The notes under the pieces were generated by a model. That model saw only the letters and a list, made by a program, of their open reading frames with translations. It had not been told where the DNA came from and did not search any database. From NCBI GenBank assembly GCA_963712465.1, contig CAVQHY010000010.1, positions 62,001 to 126,000 of the forward strand: DNA of 64,000 nt, written 5' to 3'. Positions 1 through 6,509 of the stretch are shown here, in pieces. The stretch is from CAVQHY01 sp963712465. GTDB taxonomy: Bacteria; Actinomycetota; Thermoleophilia; Gaiellales; Gaiellaceae. Positions within the stretch are counted from its first letter, which is position 1. Each line of letters opens with the position of its first letter. Both the position numbers and the translations under genes were made by a program.

Positions 1-204
1 CACCCGGGTGCCCGCGCGGGTGTAGATGGGGCTGCTGCCTCGGTGCCCCTGCCTTATATAGAAGGCAGGGGGCACGAGGCAGCGCAGCACCACCGCGCAG
101 CTGCCCTGAGGCACGAGGCAGCCGGGCTCCCCGCAACCCTCGACGGGGCTGAGGCCGCGCGGATACGCGCCAACCTGGCCGAGTTGGAGGCCGAGTCCGC
201 GTGA
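1..204 (+). CDS. C-terminal end of an unknown protein (partial)
   Basis: An open frame enters from the left edge and ends at a TGA at 202-204, giving at least 67 residues. The visible part is Ala/His/Arg-rich and ends in a short charged helix (ARIRANLAELEAESA). I recognise no family. The stop overlaps the GTG start of the recombinase at 201 (GTGA), so the two are probably translationally coupled. A near-perfect inverted repeat lies inside this tail. The function cannot be judged without the upstream sequence. Confidence 0.5.
   Translation, partial: HPGARAGVDGAAASVPLPYIEGRGHEAAQHHRAAALRHEAAGLPATLDGAEAARIRANLAELEAESA
34..83. repeat. Near-perfect 22-nt inverted repeat next to the recombinase
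   Basis: Arms at 34-55 and 62-83 are reverse complements apart from one shifted G/C, around the AT loop ATATAG. The segment GGCACGAGGCAGC of the right arm recurs directly at 110-122. It lies within the partial upstream gene, about 120 bases before the recombinase start. It could be a recombinase binding site or only an RNA hairpin. Confidence 0.5.
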
Positions 205-1169
205 CCTCCTTGCGGGTTATCGACCTCGCGCCGATGATGCGGGCGGCCGTGCTCGACAAGTCCTACCGGCAGCATCCGATGGGCCAGGAGTGGGGGAGGT
301 ACCTTCGGGCGCTCCGCTGGTCAGGCGCCAGCGAGAACACCCTCTCGTCCTACGAGACCGTCGCCGACAAGTTCGGCCGGTGGTTCGCCGACTTCCCCGA
401 CCTGGAGCGGTTTTGCCAGCCGGACGGGACGGAACTCCTCTACGCCTTCCTGGAGGCCCACTGGGGTGACGCGTCTCAGGCGACGAAAGCGCAGCGGACG
501 GCCGTCGTCCGGTCGTTCTTCGCTTGGCAGACGGCCGAACGCAGGATCGGGTACGACCCGGCCCGGTCGCTCAAGGCGCCGCGGTCACGGGGTGGCGCTG
601 GCCGTCACGCGTACCCGCGTGATGTGCTCGACCGGCTCGTGCGGGCACAGCCGACGCTTCGCGATCAGGTCGCGCTCGGCCTGCTCTGCCGTCTCGGACT
701 TCGTAAGAACGAGCTTCGGCTGATGCGCGTCCGGGACGTCGACCTGACCCGGAACCTCGTCAGCGTCTTGCACGCGAAGGGCGGCAAGACCCGGGTGCTG
801 CCGCTCGAGTTCGCCGACCTGCGCGAGGACTGCTACCTGCACATCGTCGGCGAAGGCCGCCACCCGGACGAGTACCTGATCTACCCGCGCGCCGACCCGA
901 CGAGGCCGATGGACCCTGCGTCGCTCCATCGCTGGTTCAAACGCGCGCTGCGAAGGGCCGGGCTGCCCGAGACGGTCAAGCTGCACGAGATGCGCCACAG
1001 CGCCGCGGACGACTTCCACCGACGCAGCGGCAACCTGATGCTCACGTCGAGGCTGCTCGGGCACGCGTCAGTCGCGACGACGGAGATCTACCTTCACCCG
1101 AGCGAGGATGACCTACGTGTGGCCATGCGACACATCGACGACCCGAAAAGTTCACCCCATGGCAAGTAG
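201..1169 (+). CDS. Tyrosine recombinase (XerC/D-like integrase)
   Basis: A 322-residue site-specific recombinase. The N-terminal SAM-like/core-binding domain spans about residues 20-125 and the catalytic domain about 135-310. Visible catalytic signatures are the first Arg in GLRKNELR, the Lys in HAKGGKTR, HEMRHSAADDFHRRSG (His-x-x-Arg), LLGHAS (second His) and the nucleophile Tyr in TTEIYLH. All catalytic positions appear intact, so it is probably active. The GTG start overlaps the preceding stop. Length is usual for Xer or phage integrases. Nothing else phage-like is beside it, and the tRNA-Pro fragment at 20.8 kb is far away, so its target is unknown. Confidence 0.9.
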   Translation: MTSLRVIDLAPMMRAAVLDKSYRQHPMGQEWGRYLRALRWSGASENTLSSYETVADKFGRWFADFPDLERFCQPDGTELLYAFLEAHWGDASQATKAQRTAVVRSFFAWQTAERRIGYDPARSLKAPRSRGGAGRHAYPRDVLDRLVRAQPTLRDQVALGLLCRLGLRKNELRLMRVRDVDLTRNLVSVLHAKGGKTRVLPLEFADLREDCYLHIVGEGRHPDEYLIYPRADPTRPMDPASLHRWFKRALRRAGLPETVKLHEMRHSAADDFHRRSGNLMLTSRLLGHASVATTEIYLHPSEDDLRVAMRHIDDPKSSPHGK

Positions 1170-1237
1170 TGCGTTCGAACGCGCCGCTAAGCCGCACGGG
1201 CAAACGGCTTCGGCCCCACGACGCACGATAACCTGCG

Positions 1238-1861
1238 TTATGTCAAGTCGCGCCTCGTTCGCCCGTGGCGCCCACCCTGCGTCTGTTTCGGTCGGGCAAT
1301 CCGTCTGGCCCCCACATACTGGCCGTGCTCGGCGATCGGCTCGATCTCGACGCGCTCGCCGGACTGCGGCGCGTGGATCATGCGCCCACGGCCCACGTAG
1401 AGGCCGACATGACCGAGGCCACGGAAGAAGACGAGGTCCCCCGGGCGTAGGTGGCTCCGCCCCACCGCGCGCCCGAGGGAGTACTGGGACGCGGCGTTAT
1501 GCGGGAGCTCGATGCCGACACGTTCGTACACGAAGCGCGTGAAACCGGAGCAGTCGAAGCCGGCTCGGGGCGTCTCACCGCCGTAGCTGTAGCGCACCCC
1601 GAGGTAGCGGCGCGCAATCGATGTCACCCGAGCACCGAGGCGCCGCTTCGCGGCTCGACGAGCTCGGTGAACGCCGACGGCTACGGCCGCCGGGGCCAGC
1701 CGGTGAATGTCGGGCACCAGGGCCCGGATGTCAGCGGGGGGCGACCGGTGCTCGGAAGGCGGCGGCGGAGAACGGTCGCCGACGAGCCCAACGAGAGGGA
1801 GCGCCAGGGCGAGCGTCAGCGCGGGCGCACGTCGTCGAGTGAGGGCTTGTGGGTGACTCAC
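1238..1861 (-). CDS. Secreted NlpC/P60 cysteine peptidase
   Basis: Peptidoglycan endopeptidase of the NlpC/P60 family, expected to cut gamma-D-Glu-diaminopimelate bonds in the wall. The C-terminal catalytic domain shows the Cys in FDCSGFTRFVYE, the His in GLGHVGLYVG and a further His in MIHAP. The N-terminus reads as a signal sequence (basic start, then LTLALALPLVGLV) if the GTG at 1861 is used. The frame stays open to an ATG at 1951, but that adds 30 residues before the signal peptide. The gene converges with the recombinase and diverges from the DUF4015 gene. Confidence 0.85.
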   Translation of the reverse strand: MSHPQALTRRRAPALTLALALPLVGLVGDRSPPPPSEHRSPPADIRALVPDIHRLAPAAVAVGVHRARRAAKRRLGARVTSIARRYLGVRYSYGGETPRAGFDCSGFTRFVYERVGIELPHNAASQYSLGRAVGRSHLRPGDLVFFRGLGHVGLYVGRGRMIHAPQSGERVEIEPIAEHGQYVGARRIARPKQTQGGRHGRTRRDLT

Positions 1862-2024
1862 GGGCGTCGTTCGGGGCAGCGGGCACGCACCGCGTGCCGG
1901 CGTCGCCGCCGTATCGAGGCTGTATACGTGCCATCCTCGCGCCTGGATCATCCAGAGCTCGGACGTGCTTCCCTGTGGAGATCTGCTTGCTACCTGTGGA
2001 ATGAGCGAGTAGCGTGCTTCTCCC

Positions 2025-2030
2025 TATCAT
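2025..2030 (+). promoter_or_regulatory. TATCAT -10 box
   Basis: A TANNNT hexamer ends 9 bases before the ATG at 2040, so the mRNA leader would be only about two bases. No Shine-Dalgarno sequence is visible. Confidence 0.5.
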
Positions 2031-2039
2031 CAGCACGGC

Positions 2040-3233
2040 ATGCAGATCTTCCAGCCGATCGACCCCAACGAGCAGTTCCGCTCGCGCCGGCGTGCATCGC
2101 GGCGGGCCAGGGCCAGGCGTCGACTCGCGCTGATCGGGGCGGTCGTGCTCGCGGCAGCGGGGCTCACGCTCGCCGCTCGCTGGACGACGGGGAGCGACCT
2201 GAAACCGGTCGCGGCGGGAGAGGCCACATCATCCGCCTCGACGCCCGCGGTCGCACCGTCGATGGGCGCGCAGCTCCCGGATGAGATCCGCGGCGTCCAC
2301 GTGACCATGCCGCTCGCCTCGATCCCGGGAAAGCTCGAGGAGTACCTGAGCCTTCGAGACTCGGGTCTGAACACGATCGAGCTGGACGTGAAGGACGAGA
2401 CGGGCCGGGTCGGCTTTCGCTGGCCCACGGTGAAGCTCGCCCGCGCGATCGGCGCCGACCAGGGTTTCTACAAGGCTCCGGCGGTGGCAAAACGGCTCGA
2501 CCGCGCGGGCATCTACCTGATCGGTCGCATCGTCGTCTTCGAGGACCCTTTACTGGCCCAGGCCCGGCCCGGCACGGCGATCCAGAATCGCAACGGCGGT
2601 GCCTGGGAAAGCGCCGGCGGCCTAGCCTGGACGAACCCCTACGACGTACGCGTCTGGAGATACAACGTCGACGTCGCCGTCGCAGCAGTCAAGGCCGGCT
2701 TCGACGAGATCATGTTCGACTACGTTCGCTTCCCAACCGACGGCGACGTCTCGGCAGCGGTCTTCCCCGGCAAGACGGCCGAGGCCAGAAATGACACGAT
2801 CACGCGATTTCTCGCCTACGCCCGGGAGCGCCTGAAGCCGCTCGGCGCCCGAATCTCGGCGGCGGTCTTCGGGCTGGCCGCGACACGCGACCTCGGCATC
2901 GGGCAGAAGCCGCGGAAGCTCGCCGGGCTCGTCGATGCTCTCTACCCGATGGTCTACCCGTCGCACTTCGGCCCGGGGCAGTTCAACCTCGACGACCCGT
3001 CGGCACGACCCGGGCCGACCGTCGCGTTCTCCCTCAAGGACTTCCGTCGGCAGGTGCGCGGCCACACCACCCAGCTGATCCCGTGGCTCCAGGACTTCTC
3101 GCTCGACCGCCGGTACACGGCCGACGACGTGCGGGCGCAGATCGATGCGGCTCGGCGCCAGCAAGTGCGCGGGTTCCTGCTCTGGAACCCCGAGGGCGTC
3201 TACACGGACGGCGCGCTCGCTGCGCAGCCCTGA
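2040..3233 (+). CDS. DUF4015 putative glycoside hydrolase, membrane-anchored
   Basis: A 397-residue protein. Basic residues about 16-28 precede a single hydrophobic segment (LALIGAVVLAAAGLTLAA), consistent with a type II membrane anchor. From about residue 83 it matches the DUF4015 TIM-barrel family (EIRGVHVTMPLASIPGK, INTIELDVKD-like, FDEIMFDYVRFPTDG, YPMVYPSHF). Acidic residues on the strand ends (IELDVKDE, IMFDYVRFP) are the expected catalytic positions. Family members are predicted polysaccharide hydrolases; the substrate is unknown. A -10 box sits just before the ATG. Confidence 0.85.
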   Translation: MQIFQPIDPNEQFRSRRRASRRARARRRLALIGAVVLAAAGLTLAARWTTGSDLKPVAAGEATSSASTPAVAPSMGAQLPDEIRGVHVTMPLASIPGKLEEYLSLRDSGLNTIELDVKDETGRVGFRWPTVKLARAIGADQGFYKAPAVAKRLDRAGIYLIGRIVVFEDPLLAQARPGTAIQNRNGGAWESAGGLAWTNPYDVRVWRYNVDVAVAAVKAGFDEIMFDYVRFPTDGDVSAAVFPGKTAEARNDTITRFLAYARERLKPLGARISAAVFGLAATRDLGIGQKPRKLAGLVDALYPMVYPSHFGPGQFNLDDPSARPGPTVAFSLKDFRRQVRGHTTQLIPWLQDFSLDRRYTADDVRAQIDAARRQQVRGFLLWNPEGVYTDGALAAQP

Positions 3234-3602
3234 CCTAGCCCCCCGCTTGGCGCGAGCCGACGGCATTGACAGACGCCGACCTCTCCACAGCGTTGTCCCC
3301 ATCGACCGGGCATGTCTGTGGAGCCGCTGTGGAGAAGACAAATGATTCTTCGCAAATTGCGAGGCACTCCCGTGGAAAGCGCATCCGGAGCCTTGCCGTT
3401 CGAGGGGTGCTCGTCTAGCCTCCCCTTCGCGCCGAGCACGGAGCGCCAGTAGGTCGAAGCTTCACCGGGCAGCTGTACGCGCAAGCGGAAAGTCGGTCGG
3501 TGAAGTTGACGAAAGCGCCACCGGCTCGGCGAATTTCTTTGGTCCGAGGCGCGGACCCATCGGCTTCGTTTGTGGTCGCCGCGCCCGCTAGAGTGGCGCC
3601 CG
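3234..3602. other. Intergenic stretch, no gene seen
   Basis: Gene-free stretch of 369 bases. It is locally less GC-rich than its surroundings and repeats CTGTGGAG-like words around 3285-3335. No supported reading frame or RNA gene was seen. The only signal is the -10 box at 3589 for the next small gene. Confidence 0.5.
3589..3594 (+). promoter_or_regulatory. TAGAGT -10 box, leaderless
   Basis: TANNNT hexamer followed by 8 bases and the ATG at 3603. It supports that start and predicts a leaderless mRNA. Confidence 0.5.
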
Positions 3603-3812
3603 ATGCATCTGCGCGTGCCGTCGTACGGCCAGGGATTTTCGGCCTTTCTCTGGGGCCTTGGGCTCGGCGTCTACGTCTGGCTCTTCCTGTGGGCGGTCGG
3701 CCTGACGAAGGGGGCGTCGTTTCTGTTCGGGTTGATCTGCGGCGTGCTGATCTTCTTCATCGTGCTCGTCTACGGCGACAACCCCCTGCGCCGCCCGACC
3801 CGCTCCCGCTAG
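3603..3812 (+). CDS. Small two-helix membrane protein
   Basis: A 69-residue protein with two hydrophobic helices, about residues 10-29 (FSAFLWGLGLGVYVWLFLWA) and 35-55 (ASFLFGLICGVLIFFIVLVY), and a short basic C-terminus (RRPTRSR). No family recognised. The frame is open further upstream, but the ATG at 3603 is preferred because of the -10 box 8 bases before it. It converges with the next gene. Confidence 0.65.
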   Translation: MHLRVPSYGQGFSAFLWGLGLGVYVWLFLWAVGLTKGASFLFGLICGVLIFFIVLVYGDNPLRRPTRSR

Positions 3813-3836
3813 CGAAACCGGCCTCGCCCGTCTCCT

Positions 3837-4439
3837 CTATGCGGCGAGGCGGCGCCGCCGCGCGTCGAACGAGCTCGAGTCGAGCTCCTCGCGAAAGGCC
3901 ACGAGCGTGAGCTCGCGGTCGGGGGGAAACAGATGCTCGACCACGCCGACGTCCGGGTCGTTGTAGAACGGGATGTCGAGGTGAGCGTGCGTGACGAGGT
4001 TCACCGAGGTACGCAGGCATGACGGGCAGCGGATGGCCACGCCCACCCCATCGGCGCCGGGAGCGAGCAGCCGAAACGCCGAAGGGTACGTAGGCCGCAC
4101 CCGATCCTCCGGGTAGCAGACGAAGCTCCAGGGCCAGCAGCCGGCGCGGATCAGGCCGGCGGCTCGGTCGAGCAGGTCGCCGGCAACCGACTCGAGACGA
4201 CGGGTCATCACGTTGAAGAACTCGCTTTCGGCGGCCGTGAGAGGCTCCCAGTCCAGCTCGGTGTGGGTCACAAGACCCTCGTGTTCCTCCCCGCACTCGC
4301 ACCCGAACGTGACTCTGTAGACGGCAGGCCGTGTGGCTCCAGGCAGGCGCTCGATCCGGCGAAACGACGAGAGCGGCACGCCGACGTCGCCCCTGGCCGG
4401 GCAATGGAAGCGATAGCGTCCGGTCAGCCCGTCGTACAT
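3837..4439 (-). CDS. Unknown protein with two Cys clusters
   Basis: A 200-residue protein I cannot assign. It has a CEC pair in FGCECGEEHEGLVTH near residue 50 and CPSC in IRCPSCLRTSVNLVTH near 135. Each is followed by a similar LVTH motif, suggesting two repeats of a rubredoxin/zinc-ribbon-like unit. No signal peptide or membrane segment. It lies 55 bases downstream of apt on the same strand and may belong to the same transcript. The function is unknown. Confidence 0.6.
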   Translation of the reverse strand: MYDGLTGRYRFHCPARGDVGVPLSSFRRIERLPGATRPAVYRVTFGCECGEEHEGLVTHTELDWEPLTAAESEFFNVMTRRLESVAGDLLDRAAGLIRAGCWPWSFVCYPEDRVRPTYPSAFRLLAPGADGVGVAIRCPSCLRTSVNLVTHAHLDIPFYNDPDVGVVEHLFPPDRELTLVAFREELDSSSFDARRRRLAA

Positions 4440-4494
4440 GCGAGATCGTCAGTATGTATCGGCCGCGCGGACGTACCGCTCAACCCCCGGAGCT

Positions 4495-5019
4495 CTACGA
4501 GTCGTACTCGATCAACGAGAAGACGTCGTGGCCCTCGAGCTGCTCGCGCCCGTGCAGGAACCCGAGCTCGACGACGAAGGCCAGCCCGACGACCTCGCCG
4601 CCGAGCTGCTCGACGAGGTCGACCTTTGCCCTTGCGGTTCCTCCGGTCGCGAGGAGATCGTCGTGGACGAGCACGCGCTGGCCGTTCGCGATCGCGTCGG
4701 CGTGAAGCTCGAGCGCGTCGAAGCCGTACTCGAGCGCGTACTTGACACCGACGGTGCGCCACGGAAGCTTGCCGGGCTTGCGCGCCGCGACGAAGCCGCA
4801 GTCGAGCCTGTACGCGAGTGCCGCACCGAGAATGAACCCTCGGGCCTCCGCGCCCAGGACGACGTCGGGTCGGCGCGGCTCCGCCCAGGCGGCCAGCCGT
4901 TCGACCGTCTCGTGCAGCGCGACCCGGTCGGCCAGGAGCGGCATGATGTCCTTGAAGACGATCCCCTTCTTCGGGAAGTCCGGGACGTCGCGTACGAACG
5001 CCGCGAGGTCGGTCGTCAC
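4495..5019 (-). CDS. apt: Adenine phosphoribosyltransferase
   Basis: Purine salvage enzyme: adenine + PRPP to AMP + PPi, cytosolic. At 174 residues it has the normal length. The type I PRTase PRPP loop is VLVHDDLLATGGTA (about residues 115-128), and the family-typical FPKKGIVFKDI near residue 16 and GAEARGFI near 57 are present. The start overlaps the MerR stop by four bases (ATGA), so the genes are coupled. Actinobacterial apt is more often next to relA/secDF; here it trails a regulator cluster. Confidence 0.95.
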   Translation of the reverse strand: MTTDLAAFVRDVPDFPKKGIVFKDIMPLLADRVALHETVERLAAWAEPRRPDVVLGAEARGFILGAALAYRLDCGFVAARKPGKLPWRTVGVKYALEYGFDALELHADAIANGQRVLVHDDLLATGGTARAKVDLVEQLGGEVVGLAFVVELGFLHGREQLEGHDVFSLIEYDS

Positions 5020-5711
5020 GAGGACGACGCCACCAGAGCGCGCAGCGCCCGCCTGAAGAGGAGCTGCGAGAGCTCCTGCGACAGGCCGGCCAGGTCCTCG
5101 AGATCCTCCAGCCCCGCGTGGCGGCGCTCAGGATTGTGTGAGCGCAGCGAGGGAGCGACGATCTGTTCGAGCAGGCCGGCTTCGCGCTCCGCACCCGTCC
5201 GGAAGCTCCGGAGGTTGCGGGGCTCGACGCCGAAGCGCGCCATCTTCCAGCACGCCGTCGCGATGTCGACGTCTCGCTCCCCATAGCGCGGCTCACCCCC
5301 ATCCCGCCGGGCCTCGATCAGCCCGTACTCCTCGAGCTCGCGCACGAACTGGGCATCCGTGCCGGCCAGCTCGCAGAGCGCGTCGAGGTCGACATCGGGC
5401 TCGGGCGCGCGCAGTCCGAGCTCGGAGCGGCGCTTGCGACCCTTCTTCGCGCCCACGCCGCTCGTGAGCTCCTGCCGGATGACGCGCAACGGCAAGAACT
5501 CGTCCCGCTGGAGTCTCAGGACGGTCTGGAGGCGCTCGACGTCGTCCTCGGTGAACAGACGGTAGCCGCCCGGAGTGCGGCGCGGCGCGAGGAGGCCCTG
5601 GTCCTCCAGGTAGCGGATCTTCGAGATCGAGATGTCGGGAAACTCCTCCTGGAGCCTCCGGCAGACGGCGCCGATCGTGAGCGGACGAGCTTCTGTCTCG
5701 ACGGCACTCAT
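5016..5711 (-). CDS. MerR-family regulator, FtsR-like
   Basis: A 231-residue regulator. The N-terminal winged HTH of the MerR type spans about residues 10-80 (LTIGAVCRRLQEEFPDISIS, then IRYLEDQGLLAPRR and GGYRLFTEDDVERL). The C-terminal part is helical and long, unlike small-ligand MerR sensors. Its place just after an FHA (GarA/OdhI-like) gene matches the conserved actinobacterial pair in which the MerR protein is FtsR, an activator of ftsZ in Corynebacterium. The function is inferred from that context. Its ATG shares one base with the stop of the FHA gene. Confidence 0.85.
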   Translation of the reverse strand: MSAVETEARPLTIGAVCRRLQEEFPDISISKIRYLEDQGLLAPRRTPGGYRLFTEDDVERLQTVLRLQRDEFLPLRVIRQELTSGVGAKKGRKRRSELGLRAPEPDVDLDALCELAGTDAQFVRELEEYGLIEARRDGGEPRYGERDVDIATACWKMARFGVEPRNLRSFRTGAEREAGLLEQIVAPSLRSHNPERRHAGLEDLEDLAGLSQELSQLLFRRALRALVASSS

Positions 5712-6178
5712 CAGTGATCGAGGAAGGTCAGCCGGTACTTGCCGATCTGCAACTCGTCCCCGTCCTCGAGCTGCGCCTTCTCGACGCGCCGGCGGTTGAC
5801 GTACGTTCCGTTCAGGCTCCCGAGATCCTCGACTGTGCAGCCGTCGTCGCTCCGTTCGACCAGCGCGTGACGGCGCGAGACGGTGACGTCGTCGAGGAAG
5901 ATCTCGCAGTCCGGCGAGCGGCCGATCGTTACCCGCCCGGAGGAGACGGCGAACGTCTCCCCCGCCCGGCCGCCGCCCGAGCGGACGACGAGTGCCGTTC
6001 CTTCGATCCGAAACTCGGCGAGCGAGACCGCCGGGTCGTCAGTCTCCTCCTCGGGGACGAAGCTCATCGTCTGATGTGCGCCCGCGTCCTCATGGATGAG
6101 CAGCGCTCCGCACTTGGAGCAGAAGTTCGCGGCCTCCGGGTTGGAGAAACCGCACTCTGGGCAGTGCGCATGGGTCAC
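5711..6178 (-). CDS. FHA-domain protein with N-terminal zinc ribbon (GarA/OdhI-like)
   Basis: A 155-residue protein. Residues 6-26 form a zinc ribbon (CPECGF...FCSKCG), followed by a linker with Thr in AHQTMSFVPEEE. The FHA domain covers about 65-150 with the conserved GR, SRRH and LNGTYVN elements (VTIGRSPDCEIFL, VSRRHALVE). In GarA/OdhI a threonine before the FHA domain is phosphorylated by Ser/Thr kinases and the protein then controls 2-oxoglutarate metabolism; the TMSF threonine could play this role. The zinc ribbon sets it apart from the Mycobacterium protein. Its GTG start overlaps the RsiG-like stop. Confidence 0.88.
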   Translation of the reverse strand: MTHAHCPECGFSNPEAANFCSKCGALLIHEDAGAHQTMSFVPEEETDDPAVSLAEFRIEGTALVVRSGGGRAGETFAVSSGRVTIGRSPDCEIFLDDVTVSRRHALVERSDDGCTVEDLGSLNGTYVNRRRVEKAQLEDGDELQIGKYRLTFLDH

Positions 6179-6495
6179 TCGGTCGGCGGTGCGGCTCTCG
6201 ACGCGAGGATCTCGGCCAGCTTGTCCACGTCGATGTCGCTCAGCGGGCCCGCGCCCGCGTCGACCTGCTTCTTCAGGCGAACCTGAAGCTCGGCTCGCAG
6301 GATGTCGATCTTGCCGTGCAGGATTCGCCGCTCGTACGAGACCCGGTGCTCCTCGGCCATGAGCTCGTCGATCAGGTCACGCAGCTCCTGGTCGGACAGA
6401 GACGTCAGATCCGGAAGTGGCTCCAAGAAATCGCTCCTATCTGGTCGGTGTCGACCGGTTCCCTCAAGGAAAGCAGAAGTGGCGGCATCCTTCAA
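6175..6495 (-). CDS. RsiG-like c-di-GMP-binding anti-sigma-type protein
   Basis: A 106-residue coiled-coil protein of the type often annotated as aerial mycelium formation protein. One long helical segment (residues about 35-75) carries E49, S53, R56, H60 and D64. The spacing matches the RsiG c-di-GMP motif E(X)3S(X)2R(X)3Q(X)3D, with His in place of Gln. Streptomyces RsiG has two such helices, and single-motif homodimeric RsiG is known from Rubrobacter; this protein has one. It heads the FHA-MerR-apt operon (GTGA overlap). No WhiG sigma gene is in the window. The start is a TTG; no better one is seen. Confidence 0.75.
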   Translation of the reverse strand: MKDAATSAFLEGTGRHRPDRSDFLEPLPDLTSLSDQELRDLIDELMAEEHRVSYERRILHGKIDILRAELQVRLKKQVDAGAGPLSDIDVDKLAEILASRAAPPTE

Positions 6496-6509
6496 CCTTC
6501 ACCTGAGCC

